DNA from: Actinomycetaceae bacterium
Lineage (GTDB): Bacteria; Actinomycetota; Actinomycetes; Actinomycetales; Actinomycetaceae
Length of the DNA: 36,839 nucleotides
Assembly (NCBI GenBank): GCA_028724265.1
Contig: JAQYDG010000006.1
Coordinates: 1-36,839 of the forward strand
Direction of reading: 5' to 3'
In this document: positions 1 to 7,491 of the stretch, piece by piece
How positions within the stretch are numbered: the stretch's first letter is position 1
Layout: each line of letters starts with the position of its first letter
Made by a program: the position numbers and the translations under genes
Notes under the pieces: generated by a model
The model's input: only the letters and a program-made list of their open reading frames with translations
What the model was told of the DNA's origin: nothing
Database searches by the model: none

Positions 1-6
1 CGTGGT

Positions 7-129
7 TTTGGTGGTGGTTATGGCGGTCGGGAAACACCCAGTCTCCTTTCCGAACCTGGTAGTTAAGCCGGCCAGTGTTGATGGTACTGCACTCGGGAGG
101 GTGTGGGAGAGTAGAGCACTGCCACCAAT
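7..129 (+). rRNA. rrf: 5S ribosomal RNA
   Basis: The segment carries the conserved 5S core: the GGGAAACACCC loop region, TTCCGAACC, a TTAAGCC-type helix, GATGGTACTGCA and the GGGAGAGTAG motif near the 3' end. The two ends pair as helix I (TTGGTGGT with GCCACCAA, one G-U pair). Length is about 122 nt, normal for 5S. The exact ends are uncertain by 1-3 nt. It is presumably the last gene of a 16S-23S-5S operon lying upstream of the window, although no 23S sequence is visible here. Confidence 0.93.
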
Positions 130-138
130 ATAGTGTTC

Positions 139-195
139 GAGCCGGGGGCGCGAGTGAGACAAGCGGGAAGCTTGTTTTCCTCGCGTCCCCGGCTC
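139..195 (+). terminator. Long hairpin after the rRNA operon
   Basis: A 16-base arm at 139-154 pairs with 180-195 with only one G-U position, and an inner hairpin (ACAAGC / GCTTGT) lies inside the loop. It starts about 10 nt after 5S. No U-tract follows, so it may be an intrinsic terminator without a classical tail or a processing signal for the rRNA transcript. Confidence 0.65.
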
Positions 196-217
196 TCTCT
201 TGCGCGTGCAGGTTTGT

Positions 218-266
218 GTGGTGTTGGTGGTGAAACACCAGTCTGCTCGTAGCAGCCCAACACCAC
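218..266 (+). other. Compact three-way-junction RNA-like structure
   Basis: A closing stem of 10 perfect pairs (218-227 with 257-266) encloses two back-to-back hairpins: 228-240 (TGGTG, AAA loop, CACCA) and 243-255 (CTGCT, CGT loop, AGCAG). Almost no base is left unpaired at the junction. It lies between the rRNA hairpin and mglB. Part of it (GAAACACCAGTCT) resembles 5S positions 31-43, so a decayed 5S fragment is an alternative. Function unknown. Confidence 0.4.
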
Positions 267-353
267 AACACAACGTTCTGTGATTTCTCGATGCACTACT
301 CGCTGGTGCGTGCAGCACCCCCTCAATTTGCGATACACTATTGCACTGCTGTT

Positions 354-372
354 GATGTTGTGTGACAACATC
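354..372 (+). promoter_or_regulatory. Operator-like palindrome upstream of mglB
   Basis: GATGTTGT-GTG-ACAACATC is a perfect 8+8 inverted repeat with a 3-base centre. It ends about 15 bases before the GGGGGA ribosome binding site of mglB (ATG at 400). This is the size and symmetry expected for a dimeric LacI- or GntR-type repressor site. A leader hairpin is the alternative. Possible promoter boxes just upstream are weak (TTGCGA at 328, TACACT at 334), so the promoter itself is not assigned. Confidence 0.45.
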
Positions 373-399
373 GAGGATCGAATTCATAAGGGGGATTCA

Positions 400-1656
400 A
401 TGAAGAATCTGCACAAGGTGGTTGCGCTTTCTGCTGTTGCTCTGCTGAGCCTGACAGCGTGTGGAAGTGGCAACGCTGATTCTTCGGCTACTGCTGGCGG
501 TGCTTCGGCTTCTGCGGCGAATGGGAAAGTTGCCAACGCGGATAAGCCGCTCGTGTGGTTCAATAGGCAGCCTTCGAATAGCTCAACTGGCGAGATCAAT
601 ATGCAGGCTCTTAACTTCAACAAGAGCACGTACTACGTCGGTTTTGATGCCAACCAGGGTGCGGAACTTCAGGGTCAGATGGTTGCCGATTACATTCAGG
701 CGCATGCTGACAAGATCGACCGCAATGGTGACGGCACTGTCGGCTACGTCCTCGCTATTGGCGATGTTGGCCACAATGATTCCGTGGCTCGTACCCGTGG
801 TGTGCGTGAGGCTCTCGGGACTGCAGTGAAGAAGGGCGACCAGATCGTGTCGGATCCAACCGAGACGAATCCTGGAGCGGTTCAAGAGGGCAAGGTCGGC
901 AACTTTAAGGTTGTTGAGCTTGCATCCAAGGAGATGAAGACCGGAGCTGGTGCGACCTGGGATGCCGGTACTGCTGGCGACACTATCACGGCGTGGGAAG
1001 GTAAATTCGGCGATCAGATCGACGTCGTTGTTTCCAACAACGACGGTATGGGCATGGCTATGTTCAACAAGTGGTCTAAAGGCGCTGGCGTTCCTACATT
1101 CGGATATGACGCCAACTCCGATGCTGTAGCTGCTATCGCCGAGGGCTATGGCGGCACCATTTCTCAGCACGCTGATGTGCAGGCATATTTGACTTTGAGG
1201 GTGCTGCGTAACGCGCTTGACGGCGTTGACGTGATGACCGGTATTGCGAAGGCTGACGAGGCGGGTAACGTCCTCACAGACAAAGACTATCGGTACGACG
1301 AAGCACAGCGCTCGTTCTACGCGTTGAATCTTGCAGTCACAGCAGACAACTATAAAGATTTCCTTGACGCAACCGTTCCGTATGCCCCAGTCGCTAAGCA
1401 AATCTCCGGCGATAAGTTCAAGGTATGGCTTGATACCTACAACTCTGCGGACAACTTCCTCGGTTCCACTTACGTACCGCTGCTGCAGAAGTACGATAAG
1501 TTGCTCAACCTCAACGTGGAGTACATTGCCGGCGATGGACAGACGGAGTCCAACATTACAAACCGTCTTGGCAACCCGAGCGGATACGATGCATTCGCTA
1601 TCAACATGGTAAAGACGGATAATGCATCGTCCTACACATCGCTGCTTGCTCAGTAG
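400..1656 (+). CDS. mglB: Galactose/glucose-type ABC transporter substrate-binding lipoprotein, circularly permuted
   Basis: Extracytoplasmic sugar-binding lipoprotein, 418 aa. The chosen ATG follows AAGGGGGA and gives a lipoprotein signal with lipobox LTAC (Cys21), then a Gly/Ala/Ser linker to about residue 48. From residue 49 the protein aligns by eye with the second part of E. coli MglB: KPLVWFNRQPS (VPVVFFNKEPS), STYYVGFDANQGAELQG, VGHNDSVARTR (PGHPDAEART), TWD, SNNDGM and GYDANSDA. The part that should precede this, matching the MglB N terminus (IGVTIYKYDDNF... to AINLVD), is found instead at residues 339-418, ending in AINMVK and SSYTSLLAQ. The breakpoint is the first hinge crossover. 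Likely ligand residues are kept: His125, Asp127, Arg131, Trp187, Asn213, Asp237 and Asn402. It is first in the mgl operon. The fold is confident, the exact sugar is not. Confidence 0.9.
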   Translation: MKNLHKVVALSAVALLSLTACGSGNADSSATAGGASASAANGKVANADKPLVWFNRQPSNSSTGEINMQALNFNKSTYYVGFDANQGAELQGQMVADYIQAHADKIDRNGDGTVGYVLAIGDVGHNDSVARTRGVREALGTAVKKGDQIVSDPTETNPGAVQEGKVGNFKVVELASKEMKTGAGATWDAGTAGDTITAWEGKFGDQIDVVVSNNDGMGMAMFNKWSKGAGVPTFGYDANSDAVAAIAEGYGGTISQHADVQAYLTLRVLRNALDGVDVMTGIAKADEAGNVLTDKDYRYDEAQRSFYALNLAVTADNYKDFLDATVPYAPVAKQISGDKFKVWLDTYNSADNFLGSTYVPLLQKYDKLLNLNVEYIAGDGQTESNITNRLGNPSGYDAFAINMVKTDNASSYTSLLAQ

Positions 1657-1660
1657 CTTG

Positions 1661-1676
1661 AGCGGCGTAAGCCGCT
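1661..1676 (+). other. Small hairpin directly after mglB
   Basis: AGCGGC-GTAA-GCCGCT is a perfect 6-bp stem with a GNRA tetraloop, starting 4 bases after the mglB stop. It probably protects the mglB mRNA 3' end. There is no U-tract, so read-through into mglA is expected. Confidence 0.5.
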
Positions 1677-1750
1677 TAGCCGCTGCGAAGAACTGTTCGC
1701 CGGCGTCTGCATGTGGGCGCCAACGGTTCGTGTAGTGATCTGACGTCATG

Positions 1751-1776
1751 GTGGGGTCGTCAATAGGCGACCCCAC
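1751..1776 (+). other. Intercistronic hairpin between mglB and mglA
   Basis: GTGGGGTCG (1751-1759) pairs perfectly with CGACCCCAC (1768-1776) across an 8-base loop. It ends 26 bases before the mglA ATG and has no U-tract. Its arm is nearly that of the hairpin after mglC (GTGGGTCGC). Such a structure could make mglA/mglC less expressed than mglB, as in other binding-protein transporter operons; that is inference. Confidence 0.5.
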
Positions 1777-1802
1777 ACATGGGTGTGTATAAGGAGAAGA
1801 CG

Positions 1803-3311
1803 ATGGTCAGTGTCAGTGAAGATGCAGTCCTTTCGATACGCGGGCTCTCAAAGTCATTCGGCCGCAATCAGGTGCTTGATCAGATTGACCTTGACGTTAA
1901 ACCAGGCTCCATTATGGGGCTGATGGGCGAGAATGGCGCAGGCAAATCGACGATGATGAAGTGCCTGTTCGGTACCTATCAGAAAGATGAAGGCGAAATT
2001 TACCTTGCGGGGCGCCCAGTGTCCTTTACGGGGCCGAAGGATGCGCTCGAACATGGAGTAGCGATGGTGCATCAGGAGCTGAACCAAGCGCTAGAGCGTT
2101 CGGTAGTGGATAATCTCTTCCTTGGACGCTATCCGAAAACTCCGATGGGTACTGTTGATGAAAAGAGGATGCGCAAGGAGGCGGCAGACCTTTTCCGAGA
2201 GCTAGGGATGAAGGTCAATTTGACGCAGCCGATGCGTCAAATGTCGGTCTCTCAGCGTCAGATGTGCGAAATTGCAAAGGCAATTTCGTATAACGCAAAA
2301 ATCATTGTGCTTGACGAGCCAACATCCTCGTTGACGGTTCCTGAAGTTCGCAAGCTCTTTTCGATGATGCGTCAACTGCGCGAGGACGGAATTTCGATTA
2401 TCTACATTTCGCACAAGATGGATGAGGTCTTCGAGATCTGCGATCAAGTGTCAGTGCTGCGTGACGGGAAGCTCGTCATGACGAAGGACACTGCAGATAC
2501 GGCGATGAACGAACTCATCACTGCGATGGTGGGGAGGTCGTTGGACAACCGTTTCCCTCCTGTCGATAACACGCCTGGTAAGGAAGTTTTCGAAGTTCGG
2601 CATCTTTCAACGAAGTTCGCCCCGTATATCAAGGACGTCAGCTTCTCAGTACGGCAGGGCGAGATTTTCGGTCTCTACGGGCTTGTTGGTGCCGGGCGAA
2701 CGGAACTGTTGGAAACAATTTTCGGTGTTCGTACCCGTGCTGCTGGGCGCGTGTATTATGGCGACAAACTACTCAACTTCAATAAGCCACGGGATGCGAT
2801 TGACTCCGGATTTGCCCTCATCACAGAAGAACGCAAGGCTGACGGCCTGTTCTTAAAAGGCGACCTGACTTTTAACACCACAATTGCCAACCTCCCCGCA
2901 TACAAGAATGGTCCGGCTCTCTCGAATTCGAAGATGCAGCGCGCCACCATGGGCGAAATTCGTACGATGCACACCAAAACGATGGGGCCAGATGAGCTGA
3001 TCTCCGCGCTCTCGGGCGGAAATCAGCAAAAGGTGATCTTTGGCCGATGGCTTGAACGTGGGCCGCGTGTCTTTATGATGGACGAACCTACTCGAGGGAT
3101 CGACGTCGGTGCGAAATACGAGATTTACGAGCTGATTATCCAGATGGCAAAACAAGGAAAAACCATTATCCTCGTCAGCTCGGAAATGCCGGAGATCCTT
3201 GGGATCACCAACAGAATTGGCGTGATGTCCGCTGGGCGCCTATCCGGAATCGTCAATACCAAAGAAACGAATCAGGAAGAGCTTCTGAAGCTCAGCGTGA
3301 AGTATCTGTAA
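1803..3311 (+). CDS. mglA: Sugar ABC transporter ATP-binding protein (tandem ATPase)
   Basis: Cytoplasmic ATPase of a carbohydrate importer, 502 aa, the usual MglA/RbsA length. The ATG at 1803 follows AAGGAG at 1791-1796; an ATG at 1779 lies upstream of that site and is less likely. The first nucleotide-binding domain has Walker A GENGAGKST (residues 42-50), an MVHQE Q-loop, a modified signature (MSVSQRQM) and Walker B IIVLDEPTSSLT. The second has a degenerate Walker A (GLVGAGRTE), signature ALSGGNQQK and Walker B MMDEPTRGID. A degenerate second site is normal for this family. It powers the MglC permease and is co-transcribed with mglB and mglC (31 bases before mglC). Confidence 0.95.
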   Translation: MVSVSEDAVLSIRGLSKSFGRNQVLDQIDLDVKPGSIMGLMGENGAGKSTMMKCLFGTYQKDEGEIYLAGRPVSFTGPKDALEHGVAMVHQELNQALERSVVDNLFLGRYPKTPMGTVDEKRMRKEAADLFRELGMKVNLTQPMRQMSVSQRQMCEIAKAISYNAKIIVLDEPTSSLTVPEVRKLFSMMRQLREDGISIIYISHKMDEVFEICDQVSVLRDGKLVMTKDTADTAMNELITAMVGRSLDNRFPPVDNTPGKEVFEVRHLSTKFAPYIKDVSFSVRQGEIFGLYGLVGAGRTELLETIFGVRTRAAGRVYYGDKLLNFNKPRDAIDSGFALITEERKADGLFLKGDLTFNTTIANLPAYKNGPALSNSKMQRATMGEIRTMHTKTMGPDELISALSGGNQQKVIFGRWLERGPRVFMMDEPTRGIDVGAKYEIYELIIQMAKQGKTIILVSSEMPEILGITNRIGVMSAGRLSGIVNTKETNQEELLKLSVKYL

Positions 3312-3342
3312 TCGTGGAGTATCTGTCATAAAGGAGATATCA

Positions 3343-5001
3343 ATGTCGATCCTCACCCAGAGCGAAGAAGACGAACTGCTTGCGCCGATTCGGGAAAAGG
3401 TTGGTGCTATCCAAGTCCAGATCGATGAGCTGCGTAAGGACGGCACCTTGAAGGTCAATGAGCTCTCTAATCACATTCGAGTGCTCAAAGCGGATAAGGT
3501 GCTTTCTGATGAAGAGCGTAAGTCGCAGCTCGATGCTGCACAGGCCGATCTTGATCAGGCTCGTGCCGTGGAAAAGCAGAACCAAGATGCCGTGTCGAAG
3601 CTGGTTGACGAGGCTGAATCCTATCTGCAGAAGACATACGATTCCCAGTACTTCAGCAAGGTTTCCGAATCGTCTCGTGCGGAGAAGGAACGGGCAAAGA
3701 AGGACTATGAGAGCGAATTAGCAGACCTCAAACATGAACACGAGGACGCCGTTGCCAAGGTTCGTGCGCAGGGGGGTTCTGAGGTCAAGCAGGAGCTTAA
3801 AGACGAGGATTACGTTTACAAGAATCGTCAATACGATGCCAAGCGGCGCCGTGACGAGCGCATCCGTGCGGCAAAGGATCGTCGGCATGCGGCATTCACT
3901 GAGCGCTATTTGTTGATCGACCGGCTGCGCAACTCGGATTTCACGCTCTCTCAGAATATTCGTCAGCGCGTGGAAAACTACCGCTACACATTCAACACTC
4001 GCCAGTTCTTGCTGCAGAACGGGCTGTACATCGTCATCCTTGCAATCTTCATTTTCCTCGCCGCCATCGCGCCCGTATGGCGAGGCGTTGACCTGTTGAC
4101 CTCGCAGAACATCCTCAACATTCTGCAGCAGGCGAGCCCCCGCATGTTCCTTGCACTCGGCGTTGCTGGCCTGATTCTCCTGACAGGCACCGACTTGTCG
4201 ATTGGCCGTATGGTCGGCATGGGCATGGTGATTGCGACTGTTGTGATGCACCAGGGGCCGAATACTGGCCAGATCTTTGGCCATACCTACGACCTTTCGA
4301 GTGTGAACATTTATGCGCGCATCATTTTGGCGCTTGTGCTGTGTATCGTATTCTCAACGATTTTCACAACGATGGCTGGCTTCTTTACCGCGCGGTTTAA
4401 GATGCATCCTTTCGTCTCCACGATGGCGAACATGCTGATTATTTTCGGTATCGTGACGTATGCGACCAAAGGTGTGTCATTCGGTGCTATTGAGCCGTCA
4501 ATTCCCGGAATTATCATTCCGCGTATCGGAGGATTCCCCACGATCATTGCGTGGGCCATTGTTGCGGTTGCCGTGGTGTGGTTCATCTGGAACAAGACGG
4601 CATTCGGCAAAAACCTCTTCGCCGTGGGCGGGAATCCCGAAGCAGCTGCTGTTTCCGGTATCTCGGTCTTTAAGGTCACCCTCGGTGCGTTTGTCTTGGC
4701 CGGTATCCTCTACGGTTTCGGTTCATGGCTGGAAGCCGCTCGTATGATGGGGTCAGGCTCCGCAGCGTATGGTCAAGGTTGGGATATGGATGCGATTGCG
4801 GCCTGCGTGGTTGGCGGCGTCTCGTTCACTGGTGGTATCGGCAAGATCTCCGGCGTCGTCACCGGTGTTTTGATCTTTACTGGCCTTGTCTATTCGTTGA
4901 CAATCCTTGGCATCGACACCAACCTGCAGTTTGTGTTCGAAGGTTTCATCATTCTCGCAGCTGTGACGCTGGATTCACTCAAGTACGTCCAGAAGAAGTA
5001 G
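3343..5001 (+). CDS. mglC: Sugar ABC transporter permease with long N-terminal coiled-coil extension
   Basis: Membrane permease of the mgl importer, 552 aa. ATG at 3343 follows AAGGAGAT with good spacing. From about residue 226 it matches the MglC/RbsC permease family: NGLYIVILAIFIFLAAIAP, then SQNILNILQQASPRMFLALGVAGLILLTGTDLSIGR (the conserved GTDLSxGR cytoplasmic motif) and several further hydrophobic segments, ending TLDSLKYVQKK. E. coli MglC begins near this first membrane helix. Residues 1-225 are additional: highly charged, rich in Glu, Lys, Asp, Gln and Arg, without hydrophobic stretches, with heptad-like helices at about 15-90 and 105-185. As the family N terminus faces the cytosol, the extension is probably cytosolic, next to MglA. 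Its function is unknown. The fusion lies within one uninterrupted frame with its own ribosome binding site, so an assembly error is unlikely. Confidence 0.93.
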   Translation: MSILTQSEEDELLAPIREKVGAIQVQIDELRKDGTLKVNELSNHIRVLKADKVLSDEERKSQLDAAQADLDQARAVEKQNQDAVSKLVDEAESYLQKTYDSQYFSKVSESSRAEKERAKKDYESELADLKHEHEDAVAKVRAQGGSEVKQELKDEDYVYKNRQYDAKRRRDERIRAAKDRRHAAFTERYLLIDRLRNSDFTLSQNIRQRVENYRYTFNTRQFLLQNGLYIVILAIFIFLAAIAPVWRGVDLLTSQNILNILQQASPRMFLALGVAGLILLTGTDLSIGRMVGMGMVIATVVMHQGPNTGQIFGHTYDLSSVNIYARIILALVLCIVFSTIFTTMAGFFTARFKMHPFVSTMANMLIIFGIVTYATKGVSFGAIEPSIPGIIIPRIGGFPTIIAWAIVAVAVVWFIWNKTAFGKNLFAVGGNPEAAAVSGISVFKVTLGAFVLAGILYGFGSWLEAARMMGSGSAAYGQGWDMDAIAACVVGGVSFTGGIGKISGVVTGVLIFTGLVYSLTILGIDTNLQFVFEGFIILAAVTLDSLKYVQKK

Positions 5002-5045
5002 CGAAGACCAGCAGAAAAGCAAAGAAACTAGGAATGTAAGTGAGG

Positions 5046-5125
5046 GAGGAAAACTCGGGAAAAGGAAACGGGTAAAACACGAGTTTCCTCATGCAGTGGG
5101 TCGCTTTATGTGGGCGACCCACTGC
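5046..5125 (+). terminator. Tandem hairpins closing the mgl operon
   Basis: Hairpin 1 pairs GAGGA..AACTCG (5046-5057) with CGAGTTTCCTC (5080-5090) with one bulged A. Hairpin 2 is a perfect 12-bp stem, GCAGTGGGTCGC (5093-5104) with GCGACCCACTGC (5114-5125). They lie between the convergent mglC and rhodanese genes, so hairpin 2 may stop transcription from both sides. There is no strong U-tract. Confidence 0.6.
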
Positions 5126-5177
5126 GCGTTAATCGGCGCTGTTGATCGTGTTGCTGAACGAACCGAGCAAACTCAAC

Positions 5178-5525
5178 TTACGAGCGGACAACGCTGAAGC
5201 CGGAGCTTTTCCACGCCCTCATGCCACCGTGGACATTCTTTGCGTCAATTCCTTGGCGGCGTAAGCGCTCGGCTGCTGCCTGGGAGCGCCGCCCATCGTC
5301 ACATATCAAAATCACTAATCCGTCGGTGTGAATCGCTTCTGACATGATCAGGCGCTCTTCTGGAATATGGATTGCCTCGGCTGCATGGCCGGCGTTCCAC
5401 TGAAAAATTGGCCTTATATCGATAAGTACGCCGCCCTCCTGCAGTTTGGTATGTGCCTGCGCGGCAGTGACCTCGTGGGAGCGGCCATCGGGGTACATGA
5501 AATCGAAAAAGCCCATAGTCGGCAT
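5178..5525 (-). CDS. Rhodanese-like domain protein
   Basis: Small single-domain rhodanese, about 115 aa. It shows VLIDIRPIFQWNAGHAAEAIHIPEERL, the usual rhodanese N-terminal signature, then the active-site loop ICDDGRRS with the catalytic Cys, and the C-terminal GIDAKNVHGGMRAWKSSG. Such proteins carry persulfide sulfur on the Cys; the acceptor is unknown. The start is uncertain: ATG codons at 5525 and 5516 both lack a clear ribosome binding site. It lies 67 bases after the phosphohexomutase stop on the same strand and is probably co-transcribed with it. Confidence 0.85.
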   Translation of the reverse strand: MPTMGFFDFMYPDGRSHEVTAAQAHTKLQEGGVLIDIRPIFQWNAGHAAEAIHIPEERLIMSEAIHTDGLVILICDDGRRSQAAAERLRRQGIDAKNVHGGMRAWKSSGFSVVRS

Positions 5526-5592
5526 TGTAGTCGTACAGGGCACTCGACTATGCGTCCGCGCAGGAAGATCCAATCGCCGGAAGCCTTCGTTG

Positions 5593-7329
5593 CTAGATCT
5601 GCAGTGCCGCCCGCACGTCGTCTTGGAATAAATCAAGGCGCTTGGCCGCAGTATCGATCGTCGTGTCCACGCTGGCGGGATCGTTGACGGGGAGAGCAAC
5701 TTCCAGGTAGCACTTCACTTTGGGCTCTGTGCCCGAAGGCCGAATGATCACCCGATCGTTCGCTTCAGTTCTCCATTCGACGGCGTCGGTCGGCGGGAAA
5801 CCTTCAACGCCATGGGCGTAATCGCGTATAAGCTGCACGGGTGAACCCGCAAGCGTACGTGGCGGATCGGTTCGCACGTGATCCATGGTTTGTCCAATAA
5901 TCGAGAGGTCATCCACACGTATTGTGACCGGAGCAGTCATGTAGACCCCTTCGCGTGCGTAGATGTCGTGGAGGGCGTCACTCAGGGTTCGACCTTGCTG
6001 CTTGAGTGTAGCGGCGACGAGCGCGATCATCACGCACGCAGAAATCCCGTCTTTATCGTGGACAGCTTGCGGATCCACGCACATTCCAATAGCTTCTTCG
6101 TATCCGAACAGTAAGTGAGGTACGCGGGAAATCCACTTGAAGCCGGTGAGTGTTTGGTGGAAGTCAAGGTGGTGCGTCGCTGCGATACGCCCGAGCATCC
6201 GGGAGGAGACGAGGGAGGAGGCGAGCGCCATCGTCTGATCGCTGGCATTCGGCTCGTGATTGCTCACATCCAGCCCGTGATCACGTGTGCTCAACTCGGC
6301 TGCATGTGATGCGATGTATTCGCCCAGGACAATCCCGGTTTCGTCGCCGGTCAGCTGACGGAAGGCTCCATCGGATCCGAAGGGGACAGCTACTGCGCAA
6401 CGGTCGGCGTCTGGATCAGTAGCCAGAACGATGTCCGCGCCGATCTTCGCGGCAAGTGCCTGAGCCATATCCAGAGCTCCTTTTTCTTCGGGGTTCGGGA
6501 ACGGTACTGTTGGGAAATCGGGATCTGGATTCTCTTGTTCAGCTACTGTTGTGACATCCGTGAATCCTGCGCCTGTGAACACGCGGGATGCTATCTGTTG
6601 GCCAACCCCGTGCATAGGGGTATAGACGATCTTGAGTGTGCGGGGTACGGAATCTGGAACGAGTGAGACACAGCGGTCAACATACGCGTCAATCACGGAT
6701 TCGGGAACAGTCTGGTAGCCTTCTGCCAGCGGAATGTCGTCAGCAAAAGGAGCGCTCGCAATCCGCTGAGATATTTCGGCGTCTACGGGCGGCACAAGCT
6801 GAGAACCGCGATCCCATTCGCCCGTCATGCGCCCGCCCAGGTAGACCTTATAGCCATTATCGTGGGCAGGATTATGGCTTGCGGTAACCATCACGCCTGC
6901 ATCTGCGTTCAGATATCGTACGGCGAACGCGAGCACGGGTGTTGGCAGATCGCGGGGCATGATCATCGCGCGCAACCCGAGGGCGGACACAATGCGGGCT
7001 GAATCCAACGCGAATTCGCGGGAATGATATCTGGCATCATTGCCGATGACGATCAGTGCCTCGTCACCAACCTTCTCTTTGACGTAGCTTGCCAAGCCGT
7101 ATGCAGCTGCGCGTACAACGGAGCGATTCATACGATGCTCGCCTGCTCCCATTGTGCCCCGTAGACCGGCTGTACCGAATTGGATCGGGCCGGAAAAACG
7201 GTCATCGAGTTCTGCAGCGGCGTCGGCATCGCCCGACTCTGCCTTCTGGAGGAGGTCGGTGAGCTCCTCCTGGTAGTGCGGTTCAACATCGTGGGAGATC
7301 CATGTGCGGACTGCGGCTGGATCAAACAT
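5593..7329 (-). CDS. Phosphohexomutase (phosphoglucomutase/phosphomannomutase family)
   Basis: Cytoplasmic alpha-D-phosphohexomutase, 578 aa, moving phosphate between C6 and C1 of glucose or mannose. Domain 1 has the phosphoserine loop TASHNP (Ser151). Domain 2 has the Mg-binding loop DPDADR (305-310). Domain 3 has the sugar-specificity loop GYEEAIG (about 409-415). Domain 4 has the phosphate-binding RPSGTEPKVK near residue 540. Length and the FGTAGLRGTMG start fit the longer actinobacterial/Firmicute phospho-sugar mutase subgroup. The ATG is preceded by a strong GAGGAGGAAG. Glucose versus mannose preference cannot be decided from sequence alone; it could feed glucose-1-phosphate from sugars imported by the neighbouring mgl system, which is inference. 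Confidence 0.93.
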   Translation of the reverse strand: MFDPAAVRTWISHDVEPHYQEELTDLLQKAESGDADAAAELDDRFSGPIQFGTAGLRGTMGAGEHRMNRSVVRAAAYGLASYVKEKVGDEALIVIGNDARYHSREFALDSARIVSALGLRAMIMPRDLPTPVLAFAVRYLNADAGVMVTASHNPAHDNGYKVYLGGRMTGEWDRGSQLVPPVDAEISQRIASAPFADDIPLAEGYQTVPESVIDAYVDRCVSLVPDSVPRTLKIVYTPMHGVGQQIASRVFTGAGFTDVTTVAEQENPDPDFPTVPFPNPEEKGALDMAQALAAKIGADIVLATDPDADRCAVAVPFGSDGAFRQLTGDETGIVLGEYIASHAAELSTRDHGLDVSNHEPNASDQTMALASSLVSSRMLGRIAATHHLDFHQTLTGFKWISRVPHLLFGYEEAIGMCVDPQAVHDKDGISACVMIALVAATLKQQGRTLSDALHDIYAREGVYMTAPVTIRVDDLSIIGQTMDHVRTDPPRTLAGSPVQLIRDYAHGVEGFPPTDAVEWRTEANDRVIIRPSGTEPKVKCYLEVALPVNDPASVDTTIDTAAKRLDLFQDDVRAALQI

Positions 7330-7491
7330 ACTTCCTCCTCGATTTCACACGTCGCGGACGCAGGAGCCTGGGTGTGGCGGAAGCCTGCCTCGTCATTCCT
7401 CCATTATCGCGCATAATCTTCACTTCGTCGCTTTCAAAGATCTGCGCGGATCCATGCTCACAGCAGACGGAACAATGGAGAGGCTGCGTCG

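Noticed and set aside
583-1776. 397-codon open frame on the minus strand opposite mglB
   Set aside because: It is antisense to a clear gene, has no recognisable domain and lacks a ribosome binding site; it arises from codon bias of mglB.
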